A DNA stretch of 61,107 bases from Rhodobacterales bacterium (GTDB taxonomy: Bacteria; Pseudomonadota; Alphaproteobacteria; Rhizobiales; Stappiaceae), in contig VIRH01000083.1 in assembly GCA_008107755.1 (NCBI GenBank), positions 1-61,107 on the forward strand, given 5' to 3'. Below the pieces are notes generated by a model. That model ran no database searches, was not told where the DNA came from, and saw only the letters and a list, made by a program, of their open reading frames with translations. The translations under genes and the position numbers were made by a program. This document shows, in pieces, positions 28,016 through 35,645 of the stretch (position 1 is the first letter of the stretch; each line of letters starts with the position of its first letter).

Positions 28016-29008
28016 TTAGTTGAGGTCGAGAAGCATATCGTTCCAGGTCTCGATCAGCCGTGCGCGGTTTTCGGCAGCCCAGGCAAAGTCGTACTCTGCG
28101 TCCGGAACCTGATCGAGGGGGATCAACTCTTCATTGGAGGCCACGTCCTGACGGATCGGGCGGCGTCCGACTTTGGCCACGGCAGCCTGAGCGTCCTTGG
28201 AGACGATGAAGTCGATGAAGGCCTTGCCGTTTTCGGCGTTCGGAGCCCCCTTCACCAGAGCCATTCCATCCGGGGCAATGGCTGTTCCTTCGCTCGGGTA
28301 GACGATCTTCACGTCTGCTCCGGCCAGCTTGTAGCGCAGGGCTGCGTCTTCAAGAGTGATGCCGACAGCCTGCTCTCCGTCATTGACGAAGCGAGGCACT
28401 GCTCCGGAAGATGCGGACAGGACAGCATTGGACAGAATGCCCTTGTAGACATTCCACCCTTCTTCTTCAGTCGGGAAGTTCTGCAGCACTGTGGCCAGCT
28501 GAATGTAGGCCGAGCCGGACTTGTCGGCGCGTGCGGAAGAGATCAAGCCCTTGTACTCGGGCTTGGACAGATCAGTCCACGACGTCGGCACCGGCGCTCC
28601 GTCGAGAGCGTCTTCGTTGACGATGAAGGCCGTCACGACTGCAGTGAATGGAACCCAGTTCTCGCTCGGGTTGAACTTGGGATTGATCTCTGCTGCTTCT
28701 TTCGGCTCATAGGGCTCGAACAGGTCAGCGGAGAAGTCGATGACGGTTCCGTCGACGCTCCAGATGACGTCGCCGGCCGGCTTGTCGCTTTCGGCTTTCA
28801 GCCGGTTCATTAGCTCGCCGGAACCTGCCTTGATGAGCTCGACCTTGGTACCGGTCTTTGCTTCGAACATCGGCAGAAGTTCATCCATGAGCTGTTGCGG
28901 AGCTGCGGAATAGACAACCACTGTCCCGTCAGCCAGAGCGTAGGACGTGGTGCCAAGGAGGGCGGCAGTCAGTGCGGCCGCAGTCCTGAGTTTTCTGAAA
29001 TTGGTCAA
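28016..29008 (-). CDS. ABC substrate-binding protein, FbpA/AfuA-like
   Basis: 330 residues with a signal peptide (LRTAAALTAALLGTTSYALA). The fold opens TVVVYSAAPQQLMDELLPMF and has AGSGELMNRLKAES, GDVIWSVDG and IVYPSEGTAIAPDGMALVKG. Iron-binding FbpA proteins carry a twin-tyrosine pair; none is evident here, and the YPSEGT segment is more like organophosphate or phosphonate binders. It is the first gene of the operon and diverges from a ROK regulator. Confidence 0.8.
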   Translation of the reverse strand: MTNFRKLRTAAALTAALLGTTSYALADGTVVVYSAAPQQLMDELLPMFEAKTGTKVELIKAGSGELMNRLKAESDKPAGDVIWSVDGTVIDFSADLFEPYEPKEAAEINPKFNPSENWVPFTAVVTAFIVNEDALDGAPVPTSWTDLSKPEYKGLISSARADKSGSAYIQLATVLQNFPTEEEGWNVYKGILSNAVLSASSGAVPRFVNDGEQAVGITLEDAALRYKLAGADVKIVYPSEGTAIAPDGMALVKGAPNAENGKAFIDFIVSKDAQAAVAKVGRRPIRQDVASNEELIPLDQVPDAEYDFAWAAENRARLIETWNDMLLDLN

Positions 29009-29100
29009 TTCGGTCTCCCGTTCCTGTTGGTTCCCTGCTCTCCATCCCGATCCGCATGATTGTTCTTATGATTGAACGGACCTGTCAGACGAAGGCTGCT

Positions 29101-29129
29101 AATAAGTTTTGTTATGTAAGTAAATAAGT
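29101..29129. promoter_or_regulatory. A/T-rich direct repeats between the ABC operon and the ROK gene
   Basis: AATAAGT occurs at 29101-29107 and 29123-29129, 22 bp apart (two helical turns), with a related TGTAAGT between. The 241-bp gap (29009-29249) is the most A/T-rich stretch nearby and should hold both promoters. Assignment as a ROK operator is a guess. Confidence 0.3.
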
Positions 29130-29249
29130 CAAGTCCGGATTCGCGAAACTGGGATCAAAGCTACAAATAACTGATATTTATACATTATTTTGATCAGCGT
29201 TGCTCAACTGCAGGTTTGGCAAAGCTGCGGAGGGCGAGATTTTGGGTGA

Positions 29250-30440
29250 TTGTCTGTCAGATCTCGGATAGGGAATAGGCCGAGACGAGAAGCTGTGAGG
29301 ACCGGTTTGATCAATCTGGGTTATAACGAGCGCCGCGTGATTGAGATGCTCCGGCGGCAGGGCGGCCTGTCCCGCAGTGAGCTTGCCCGAGAGTTGGAAG
29401 TCTCCGCACCGACCTTGACCCGTCTGACCTCCAGCTTGATTGACAACGGACTTATCCTCGAAGAAGCCGAGCCGCGGGCCCCGAGCGGTCGCGGGAAGCC
29501 TCAGACCGCCGTCAAACTCAATCCGGACGGGCTGTTCTCCGTCGGTGTCTATTTCAATCCGGACGACATCCGCATCTGCCTTGCAGATCTCGAAGGAAAC
29601 GTCAGGGCCGAGCATGTCCAGGAACTGAACGACCACAGTTTCAGCCACATCATGGGCGTGGCCGTTCCGGCCGTCCGCGATGTGATCAAGAAAAGCGGAA
29701 TTGATGTCAATCGCTTGCTCGGATGCGGATTGTCCTTCCCCGGGCACTTTTCCCGCAACCCCGGACATGTCTTCCAGATCCCCCAGTTTGCCAGCTGGCA
29801 CGACATTGATGTGAACACGGATTTCGAACCCTTGTTCGAGATGCCGGTCTTTCACGAGAACGACGGCAAGGCAGCGATCCTGTCAGAACTTTATTATGGC
29901 GCCGGGCGGCACCTGCGAAACTTCGTCATGATCTGGCTGACCTATGGCATCGGGGGGGCCGTGGTCGTCCAGCGGCAGCTTTACCGGGGCACCAACCGCA
30001 ATGCGGGGGAGTTCGGCGGCCTTTTCCCGAAATCCCATCCGAGACCTTCGGGGCAGGACCTGTGCAATCTCCTGTCCCTGTCAGGGGTCCAGATCCGCCG
30101 GCTGCGTGAAATCGACGAAAGCTACCGCGATCATCCCGGCGTACGGGAGTGGCTGAACCGGGCGACGGATCAGCTGCGCGGCCTGTCATTGACAGTCGCC
30201 AGAACACTTGATCCCGGCGCCATCGTCTTCGGTGGCTCGTTGCCGGACTGGATCATCCACCATTTCGTCCAGCATCTCGGATCGCTGGAAATTCTGGGCG
30301 AGGACTTTCATGTGGAGCCACCCGAAATCCGGCTTTCGGACATGAGCGACAAACCCCATCTGGGAGCGGCGACCATTCCTCTCTACCGCGCGACGACCCC
30401 AAGTTATTACTCGGGGCGGGCGCTAAAAGGCTGGTCTTGA
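29250..30440 (+). CDS. ROK-family transcriptional regulator
   Basis: 396 residues: an N-terminal winged HTH (LSRSELARELEVSAPTLTRL, then TSSLIDNGLI) and a ROK sugar-kinase-like domain (GLSFPGHFSRNPGHVFQIP, HENDGKAAILSELYYGAG, TYGIGGAVVVQRQLYRGTNR, NAGEFGGL). The zinc-binding cysteine motif of NagC/Mlc-type ROK proteins is not seen; the equivalent region reads FPKSHPRPSGQDLCN. The start could be TTG 29250 or GTG 29295; the longer one keeps the usual N-terminal helix. It likely represses the divergent ABC operon in response to a sugar-like ligand. Confidence 0.84.
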   Translation: MSVRSRIGNRPRREAVRTGLINLGYNERRVIEMLRRQGGLSRSELARELEVSAPTLTRLTSSLIDNGLILEEAEPRAPSGRGKPQTAVKLNPDGLFSVGVYFNPDDIRICLADLEGNVRAEHVQELNDHSFSHIMGVAVPAVRDVIKKSGIDVNRLLGCGLSFPGHFSRNPGHVFQIPQFASWHDIDVNTDFEPLFEMPVFHENDGKAAILSELYYGAGRHLRNFVMIWLTYGIGGAVVVQRQLYRGTNRNAGEFGGLFPKSHPRPSGQDLCNLLSLSGVQIRRLREIDESYRDHPGVREWLNRATDQLRGLSLTVARTLDPGAIVFGGSLPDWIIHHFVQHLGSLEILGEDFHVEPPEIRLSDMSDKPHLGAATIPLYRATTPSYYSGRALKGWS

Positions 30441-30502
30441 GTCTCCACCAGCCCCGACGTGGCCACTTTTGGTGTTCCCGTTGAGCGGTCGCTGCCGGCA
30501 CA

Positions 30503-31678
30503 TCACCAATGCGCGACGGTGCCGTCCGAAAGGCTGGCTTCGATGGCCGGAATGACTTCCTGTTCAAAGGGGTGTTTTGCCGCTTCCTTTTCATCGATCT
30601 CGATGGCGAGACCAGGAGCTTCCGGCGCGGGCCAGAAGCCGTCGACAAGCTCGAGCGGATAGGCGCCGCAGATATCCGCGAACCAGGGCACGAGGCCGAC
30701 GGCCTCCTCCTGGATGACGAAGTTCGGCGTGGCGACATCGAACTGAAGCGCCACGGCGCCGGCAACCGGTCCCATCGGATTGTGCGGGCAGACGCCGATG
30801 CCTGCAGCTTCGGCGATTGCCGCGATCCGGCGTCCGCCGGAAAACCCGACGCAATGAGCAAGATCCGGCTGGATGTAGGCGACGGCGCGGGTCTCGGCCA
30901 CCTCGGCGAATTCGCGCGGGGTGAACAGCCGTTCTCCGGTCGCAAGCGGACAGTCGACGCGGCGCGCCAGATCGGCCATGGCCGGCGTGTTGCCGGGCTG
31001 GATCGGTTCTTCGACGAAAAGCGGACGGATCGGGGCGATTGCATCGATATAGGCCTTGGCGGCATCGATCGACTGCGGGCGGCCATGGAAATCGGTCATG
31101 ATGTCGATGCCGTCGCCGACCCGTTCGCGGACGGCGGCGCTGAGCTTCTCGACATGGCGCACCGCGGGAAGTGGCGCGTCGTAGCCGCAATAGGGCACGA
31201 AGCCGAGCTTCACCGCCTGGTAGCCCATCTCCACGGTTTCCTGAACGGCGTCGCAGAACGCCGAGATGTCGTCGGTTTCGACCTGTGCGCCGATCTTCGC
31301 GCGGCGCAGATGGGTATAGATCCGTACCTTGTCCCGCACCCGTCCGCCTAGGAGTTGCCACACCGGCACGCCGAGGTCCTTGCCCTTGATGTCCCAAAGG
31401 GCCTGCTCGATGCCGGAAACCGCCGATAGCCCGATGGCGCCGAGCGGCCAGAAGCTGAAATGGGTCATCTTGCGCACCAGATGCTCGATCCGGCTCGGGT
31501 CTTCGCCGATCAGAAAGGGGGCGAGGTCCTCCACCGTGCCGGTGACGGCGCGGGTCTTCCATTCCAGCGTCGCTTCGCCCCAGCCATGGAGGCCCGGCTG
31601 GTCGGTAACGACTTTCACGAAGATCCAGTTCCGATGGATCGCATTGACGACGATGGTTTCGATTGCGGTGATTTTCAC
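30503..31678 (-). CDS. Enolase-superfamily sugar-acid dehydratase (galactonate dehydratase-like)
   Basis: 391 residues of the mandelate racemase/muconate lactonising group. The capping domain has GWGEATLEWKTRAV. The barrel shows GYQAVKLGFVPY, metal ligands in IMTDFHGR and LFVEEPIQP, the third ligand in ATGERLFTPREF, and HNPMGPVAGA with the catalytic His. These match dehydratases acting on six-carbon sugar acids such as D-galactonate. It is the last gene of the TRAP operon, 18 bp after the large permease, so the TRAP cargo is probably its substrate. Confidence 0.85.
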   Translation of the reverse strand: MKITAIETIVVNAIHRNWIFVKVVTDQPGLHGWGEATLEWKTRAVTGTVEDLAPFLIGEDPSRIEHLVRKMTHFSFWPLGAIGLSAVSGIEQALWDIKGKDLGVPVWQLLGGRVRDKVRIYTHLRRAKIGAQVETDDISAFCDAVQETVEMGYQAVKLGFVPYCGYDAPLPAVRHVEKLSAAVRERVGDGIDIMTDFHGRPQSIDAAKAYIDAIAPIRPLFVEEPIQPGNTPAMADLARRVDCPLATGERLFTPREFAEVAETRAVAYIQPDLAHCVGFSGGRRIAAIAEAAGIGVCPHNPMGPVAGAVALQFDVATPNFVIQEEAVGLVPWFADICGAYPLELVDGFWPAPEAPGLAIEIDEKEAAKHPFEQEVIPAIEASLSDGTVAHW

Positions 31679-31696
31679 GGACGTTGGCCTCGGAGA

Positions 31697-32971
31697 TCAG
31701 GGATTGAGAAGGTCGGGCAGCCACGTCGAGAATTCCGGCACGAGGCACAGAAACGCGACAGCGGCAAGCTCCGCGAGCAGGAACGGCATAAGAGCCCGCA
31801 TCAGCGGCAGCATGCCGATGCGGCCGACGCGCATGACGACGAAGAGCACCACACCGACTGGCGGTGTCACGAGACCGATCGCAAGAGTGATCATCACCAC
31901 CATGCTGGCCTGCACCGGATCAATGCCGAGTTCGCGAACCGCCGGCATCAGCAGGGGTACGAAGATCAGGATGGCTGCACCGATGTCGAGGAAGGTGCCG
32001 AGGATCAGCATCAGCACGGCAACCGCGAAAAGGAACATCACCGGGCTGTCGGAGAACATCTCAGCTGCCTCGCCGATCCAGGAGGCGATGCCGAGAAGGT
32101 TCAGTGCGTAGGAGAGCAGGGTGGAGGCCGCAACCAGAAGGTAGACGGTTGCCGAAATCCGCGCCGCCTTCATGATCGCGCGCCAGAGGCCGGCCATGTC
32201 GAGGCCGCGGAACACGAACAGCGACAGGATGACAGAGTAGGCGACCGCGATGCCGCCGCCCTCGGTGGCGGTATAGGCGCCGACGACCATGCCACCGACG
32301 ATGATCAGCGGCAGGGTTGCCACGGCCACCCCTTCGACGATCATCCGCATCGTGTTTTCGCCGGTGTGCGCGGGACGGGGCATCGGAACACGCTTGCGCA
32401 GCGCGTCGATGAACACGATCCCGGCGCAGGCAAGACCGATCAGGATGCCGGGGATCACACCAGCGAGGAACAGGTTGATGACCGACTGGCCGGAGACGGC
32501 CGCGAGCAGGATCGCAAGCCCCGATGGCGGAATGATCGGGCCGATGATCGAGGAGGCAACGGTGACAGCCGCCGCGTAAGGCTTGGTGTAACCTTCCTTC
32601 GGCATCTCCGAGATGAACACGCGGCCGAGCGCCGCGGCATCGGCGACCGCCGAACCGGAAATGCCGGCAAACAGCACCGATGCGCCGATGTTCGCATAGG
32701 CCGTGCCGCCACGGACCCGTTTGGTGGCGTGTTGGGCGATCGAGATCAGCCGGGTGGTGATCCCGCCCTGGTTCATGATCTCGGCGGCAAGGATATAGAA
32801 GGGCACGGCGAGGAACACGAAACTGTCGACGCCGGTGAACATCCGGGTCGCCGCGATCGAAAGCGGCACGTCGGCTACCAGAATGCCGACAAGGCCGGCG
32901 AGGCCGATGGCGAAAGCGACCGGGACGCCAGCAAACAGCAGGCCGAGGCCGGTAAGCGCGACCCAGATCAT
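31697..32971 (-). CDS. dctM: TRAP transporter large permease (DctM)
   Basis: 424 residues with about twelve helices. Typical DctM stretches are FLAVPFYILAAEIMNQGGIT, GSAVADAAALGRVFI, VASSIIGPIIPPSG, and LGTFLDIGAAILIFVPLLMP with GLVTPPVGVVLFV. It overlaps dctQ by 4 bp. It is the ion-driven channel subunit of a periplasmic-binding-protein-dependent secondary transporter. Confidence 0.92.
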   Translation of the reverse strand: MIWVALTGLGLLFAGVPVAFAIGLAGLVGILVADVPLSIAATRMFTGVDSFVFLAVPFYILAAEIMNQGGITTRLISIAQHATKRVRGGTAYANIGASVLFAGISGSAVADAAALGRVFISEMPKEGYTKPYAAAVTVASSIIGPIIPPSGLAILLAAVSGQSVINLFLAGVIPGILIGLACAGIVFIDALRKRVPMPRPAHTGENTMRMIVEGVAVATLPLIIVGGMVVGAYTATEGGGIAVAYSVILSLFVFRGLDMAGLWRAIMKAARISATVYLLVAASTLLSYALNLLGIASWIGEAAEMFSDSPVMFLFAVAVLMLILGTFLDIGAAILIFVPLLMPAVRELGIDPVQASMVVMITLAIGLVTPPVGVVLFVVMRVGRIGMLPLMRALMPFLLAELAAVAFLCLVPEFSTWLPDLLNP

Positions 32972-33480
32972 GTGGAACCTCCGCCGGTATCTGACAGGTC
33001 GTCATGCTCGGGCTCGAAGCCCGCAAACCATGACAGGGCGATCTGCACGAGCATCAGTGCCGCGCCGACGGGCAGCGCGAGATAGGGATAGATCATCGGA
33101 ATGCCGGAGGCGGGCGCCACCTGGTTTGCGTTGCGCAGAGCCTGCGGCCAGCTGTAGATCATCAGCACGACGCAGAAGATCGCGGCGATCGAATAAAGCG
33201 CTGACTTGACGAGCGGCGCGCGGCGAGGGCCTGCGAGATGCTCCAGCATCTCGATGCCCATGTGCTCGGCACGGAAGATGCAGGCGACCGAGCCCAGCAT
33301 CATCAGCCAGATCATCAGGTAGCGCATATATTCCTCGGTCCAGCTGAACCCGGTGTTGAAGAGGTATCGTCCGCCGACCTGGGTAAGGTTGAGTACCGTC
33401 ACGACGATCATGATCAGCGTTGCGAGGATTTCCGTTGTCCGGGCGAGCGCCCGGGCAATGCGAAGAGCAGTTGCGCGCAT
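32968..33480 (-). CDS. dctQ: TRAP transporter small permease (DctQ)
   Basis: 170 residues with four helices. The conserved DctQ centre reads VGGRYLFNTGFSWTEEYMRY followed by WLMMLGSVACIFRAEHMGIE. ATG 33480 is chosen; another in-frame ATG lies seven codons upstream inside the hairpin region. It pairs with the large permease, whose start it overlaps. Confidence 0.88.
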   Translation of the reverse strand: MRATALRIARALARTTEILATLIMIVVTVLNLTQVGGRYLFNTGFSWTEEYMRYLMIWLMMLGSVACIFRAEHMGIEMLEHLAGPRRAPLVKSALYSIAAIFCVVLMIYSWPQALRNANQVAPASGIPMIYPYLALPVGAALMLVQIALSWFAGFEPEHDDLSDTGGGST

Positions 33481-33493
33481 GGGAAAACTCCAT

Positions 33494-33525
33494 GGCGCCA
33501 CCCCTCGGGCAGGAAGAGTGGCGCC
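33494..33525 (-). terminator. Hairpin between dctP and dctQ
   Basis: GGCGCCAC (33494-33501) and GTGGCGCC (33518-33525) form an 8-bp stem with a 16-nt loop in the 56-bp gap after the binding-protein stop. It probably protects or attenuates the message; no T-tract is present. Confidence 0.5.
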
Positions 33526-33536
33526 GTCCGGATGGA

Positions 33537-34559
33537 TCAGTCGTAGATCTTCACTTTGGCTTCTTCGACCGTGGCGAGAAGCTCGTCGACCAGCGCGTCA
33601 CCCACCTGTTTGCGGATGAAGGCTTCAACAGGTGCCTGGGTGATTTCCTTGAAGGCCGCTTTTTCTTCCGGCGTCGAGACGTGAATCTCCATGCCGAGTT
33701 CTTCCTTCAGCTTTTCGGAAAAACGCCAGTCACCCTCGGTCTTCTGCAGGTTCTCGGTCCAGGCCATCAGTTGTGCGGCATCGTTAATGATCTGCTGATT
33801 GGACTTGGAAAGACCAGAGAACCACTTGTCGTCGGCGATGATGACATGCAGGCCGAAGACATGCTCGTCCAGGGTATAGTATTTCTGCACCTCGCCGAGG
33901 CCGCCGCCATAGACCACTGCCGGCGGATTTTCCTGCCCGTCGACCACGCCCTGACGCAGCGACATCAGCACTTCTGCGCCCGAGATCGGCGTCGCGGTGG
34001 CGCCGAGCGAGTTCACAAGCTCCATGAACACCGGGCTTTCCATTGTGCGGATCTTGAGGCCGGACAGGTCTTCCGGGTTGATGATCGGACGCACATTGTT
34101 GGTGAAGGACCGGAAGCCGTTCTGCGAGAAGGCGAGCGCCCGCATGCCGGTCTTGTCGAGAATGTCGTCGCGCATGGTGTCGGCGAAGTCGCTTCCCATC
34201 ACCTGCCACGCGATGGGCGCGCTTTCGAACAGATACGGGATTGACCAGACCTGCATCGGCGGATAGTAGCCCGCCATCGCGCCATCGGCGGCAAAGGTCA
34301 GCTCAAGGCTTCCCTGCTGCACCTGTTCAAGCATTTCCCGTTCGCCGCCGAGCTGGTTGTTCGGAAACAGGCGAACCTCGATTTCGCCGTTTGTCTTGAA
34401 CTCGACGTATTCCTTGAAGCGCACGAGGGCGTTGTATTCCGGGTAATCGCCTTCGGCGATGCCGATGCCGAACTTGATTGTCTCTGCAGAAGCCGGAAGT
34501 GCGGCTAGAACGCCCGTTGCCGCGACGCAAGCCGTCGCAAGCCATTGCCTGATATTCAT
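33537..34559 (-). CDS. dctP: TRAP transporter solute-binding protein (DctP)
   Basis: 340 residues with a signal peptide (WLATACVAATGVLAALPASA). DctP features are VRLFPNNQLGGEREMLEQVQ, RSFTNNVRPI, and DLSGLKIRTMESPVFMELVN, where the Arg is the usual carboxylate-binding residue, then GVVDGQENPPAVV. The cargo is expected to be an organic or sugar acid matching the dehydratase two genes on. The ribosome site GGGAGG lies upstream. Confidence 0.9.
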   Translation of the reverse strand: MNIRQWLATACVAATGVLAALPASAETIKFGIGIAEGDYPEYNALVRFKEYVEFKTNGEIEVRLFPNNQLGGEREMLEQVQQGSLELTFAADGAMAGYYPPMQVWSIPYLFESAPIAWQVMGSDFADTMRDDILDKTGMRALAFSQNGFRSFTNNVRPIINPEDLSGLKIRTMESPVFMELVNSLGATATPISGAEVLMSLRQGVVDGQENPPAVVYGGGLGEVQKYYTLDEHVFGLHVIIADDKWFSGLSKSNQQIINDAAQLMAWTENLQKTEGDWRFSEKLKEELGMEIHVSTPEEKAAFKEITQAPVEAFIRKQVGDALVDELLATVEEAKVKIYD

Positions 34560-34576
34560 GATTTTCCTCCCTTAAG

Positions 34577-34619
34577 AAGTCCCCCCTCCGGGGACTTGAC
34601 GATGTCGGATACAGTCCGA
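34577..34619. promoter_or_regulatory. Two inverted repeats between dctP and its GntR regulator
   Basis: AAGTCCCC (34577-34584) and GGGGACTT (34590-34597) form an 8-bp repeat with a 5-bp spacer, just ahead of the dctP ribosome site. TCGGA (34605-34609) and TCCGA (34615-34619) form a second repeat. Either could be the FadR/DgoR-type operator. The first could also fold in the dctP leader. Confidence 0.4.
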
Positions 34620-34674
34620 TTCAATGTCAGCAACATGACTTTGCCCGCTTCTACATCATACGTAAAGACCCAAG

Positions 34675-35460
34675 ATGACAAAAAACAGTGGCCGGGCCTC
34701 GCTCGAATTCCCAATAGACCTCAGTTCCTCGCTCCCGACCGGGGCGGCAAAGGAAGCCGTCACGGTGCTTGGCCGGCGAATAACCAATGACGTCTACCGT
34801 CCGGGCGAGATCATGCCGACCGAGCCCGAACTGGCGGATTCCCTGAATGTCAGCCGTGCGACGATCCGGGACGCCATCAAGGTGCTTTCGGGCAAGGGGC
34901 TGGTGCGCACGGCTCGGCGCTATGGCACGCGCGTGCGTCCTCTCGAAGAGTGGAACCTGCTGGATTCCGACGTCGTGTCCTGGCACGAACCCGATCATCC
35001 GCGTATCGAGCGGATGTTCGCCGAGACCACGGAACTGCGCTGTATCATCGAACCGGCAGCGGCGGCGCTCGCCGCCGAACGCGCGACCGAAGCGCAGATT
35101 GCGCAGATACTTGCCGGCGCCCATGCGATGCATCCGGGCGAAGATGACGTTCAGGCGATGTTCACCGCCGACTGCCTGTTCCACGCCACCGTGCTCGATG
35201 CCACCGGCAACATGATGATGCGGCAGATGCGGAACATCATCCTGACCATGCTGCGCATCTCGTACGAATTCGGTGTTCTGGTGGTCGATGGTGAGCCGGT
35301 TTCGCGCGAGGGCCACATCCATGTCGCCGAAGCGATCCGTGACCGCAACGCCGCCGCCGCGGAGCAGGCGATGCAGACCATGCTGCAATACAATCGACGC
35401 ACGGCCGTCGAATACTGGAACCGTGCAGCCGCAGAGGGCGACGGAAACAAGACCGGCTGA
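34675..35460 (+). CDS. GntR-family regulator, FadR/FCD type
   Basis: 261 residues. The HTH reads YRPGEIMPTEPELADSLNVS, then RATIRDAIKVLSGKGLVRT, and the FCD domain has RCIIEPAAAALAAERATEAQ, CLFHATVLDATGNMMM and HVAEAIRDRNAAAAEQAM. It resembles DgoR-like regulators of sugar-acid catabolism. It diverges from the TRAP/dehydratase operon and precedes the glycosidase, so both directions are probable targets. Confidence 0.87.
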   Translation: MTKNSGRASLEFPIDLSSSLPTGAAKEAVTVLGRRITNDVYRPGEIMPTEPELADSLNVSRATIRDAIKVLSGKGLVRTARRYGTRVRPLEEWNLLDSDVVSWHEPDHPRIERMFAETTELRCIIEPAAAALAAERATEAQIAQILAGAHAMHPGEDDVQAMFTADCLFHATVLDATGNMMMRQMRNIILTMLRISYEFGVLVVDGEPVSREGHIHVAEAIRDRNAAAAEQAMQTMLQYNRRTAVEYWNRAAAEGDGNKTG

Positions 35461-35645
35461 TCCGGAAGTGATTTTCAGGCTTCGATAGCTTGGTCGGTTC
35501 CGAAGAGCGCCGCCGCGCTGCATCTAAGCGCGCTCGTTGGCCACGCGTTCGGGCACCAGGTGAACTGTGGTGGCTGAAAAACGCATGGACGTCGCCCTTC
35601 CGGTGTCGCACAAACGGTCGTCTCTCTTTCAAGAAGTCTGCCTCG

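Noticed and set aside
29500..30400. ROK protein read as a sugar kinase
   Set aside because: The N-terminal winged HTH and divergent placement from an ABC operon identify it as a regulator; the zinc-site cysteines are also missing.
31460..33085. 541-codon plus-strand frame opposite the TRAP permease genes
   Set aside because: Extremely His/Asp/Arg-rich, the usual mirror of a membrane-protein gene on the other strand.
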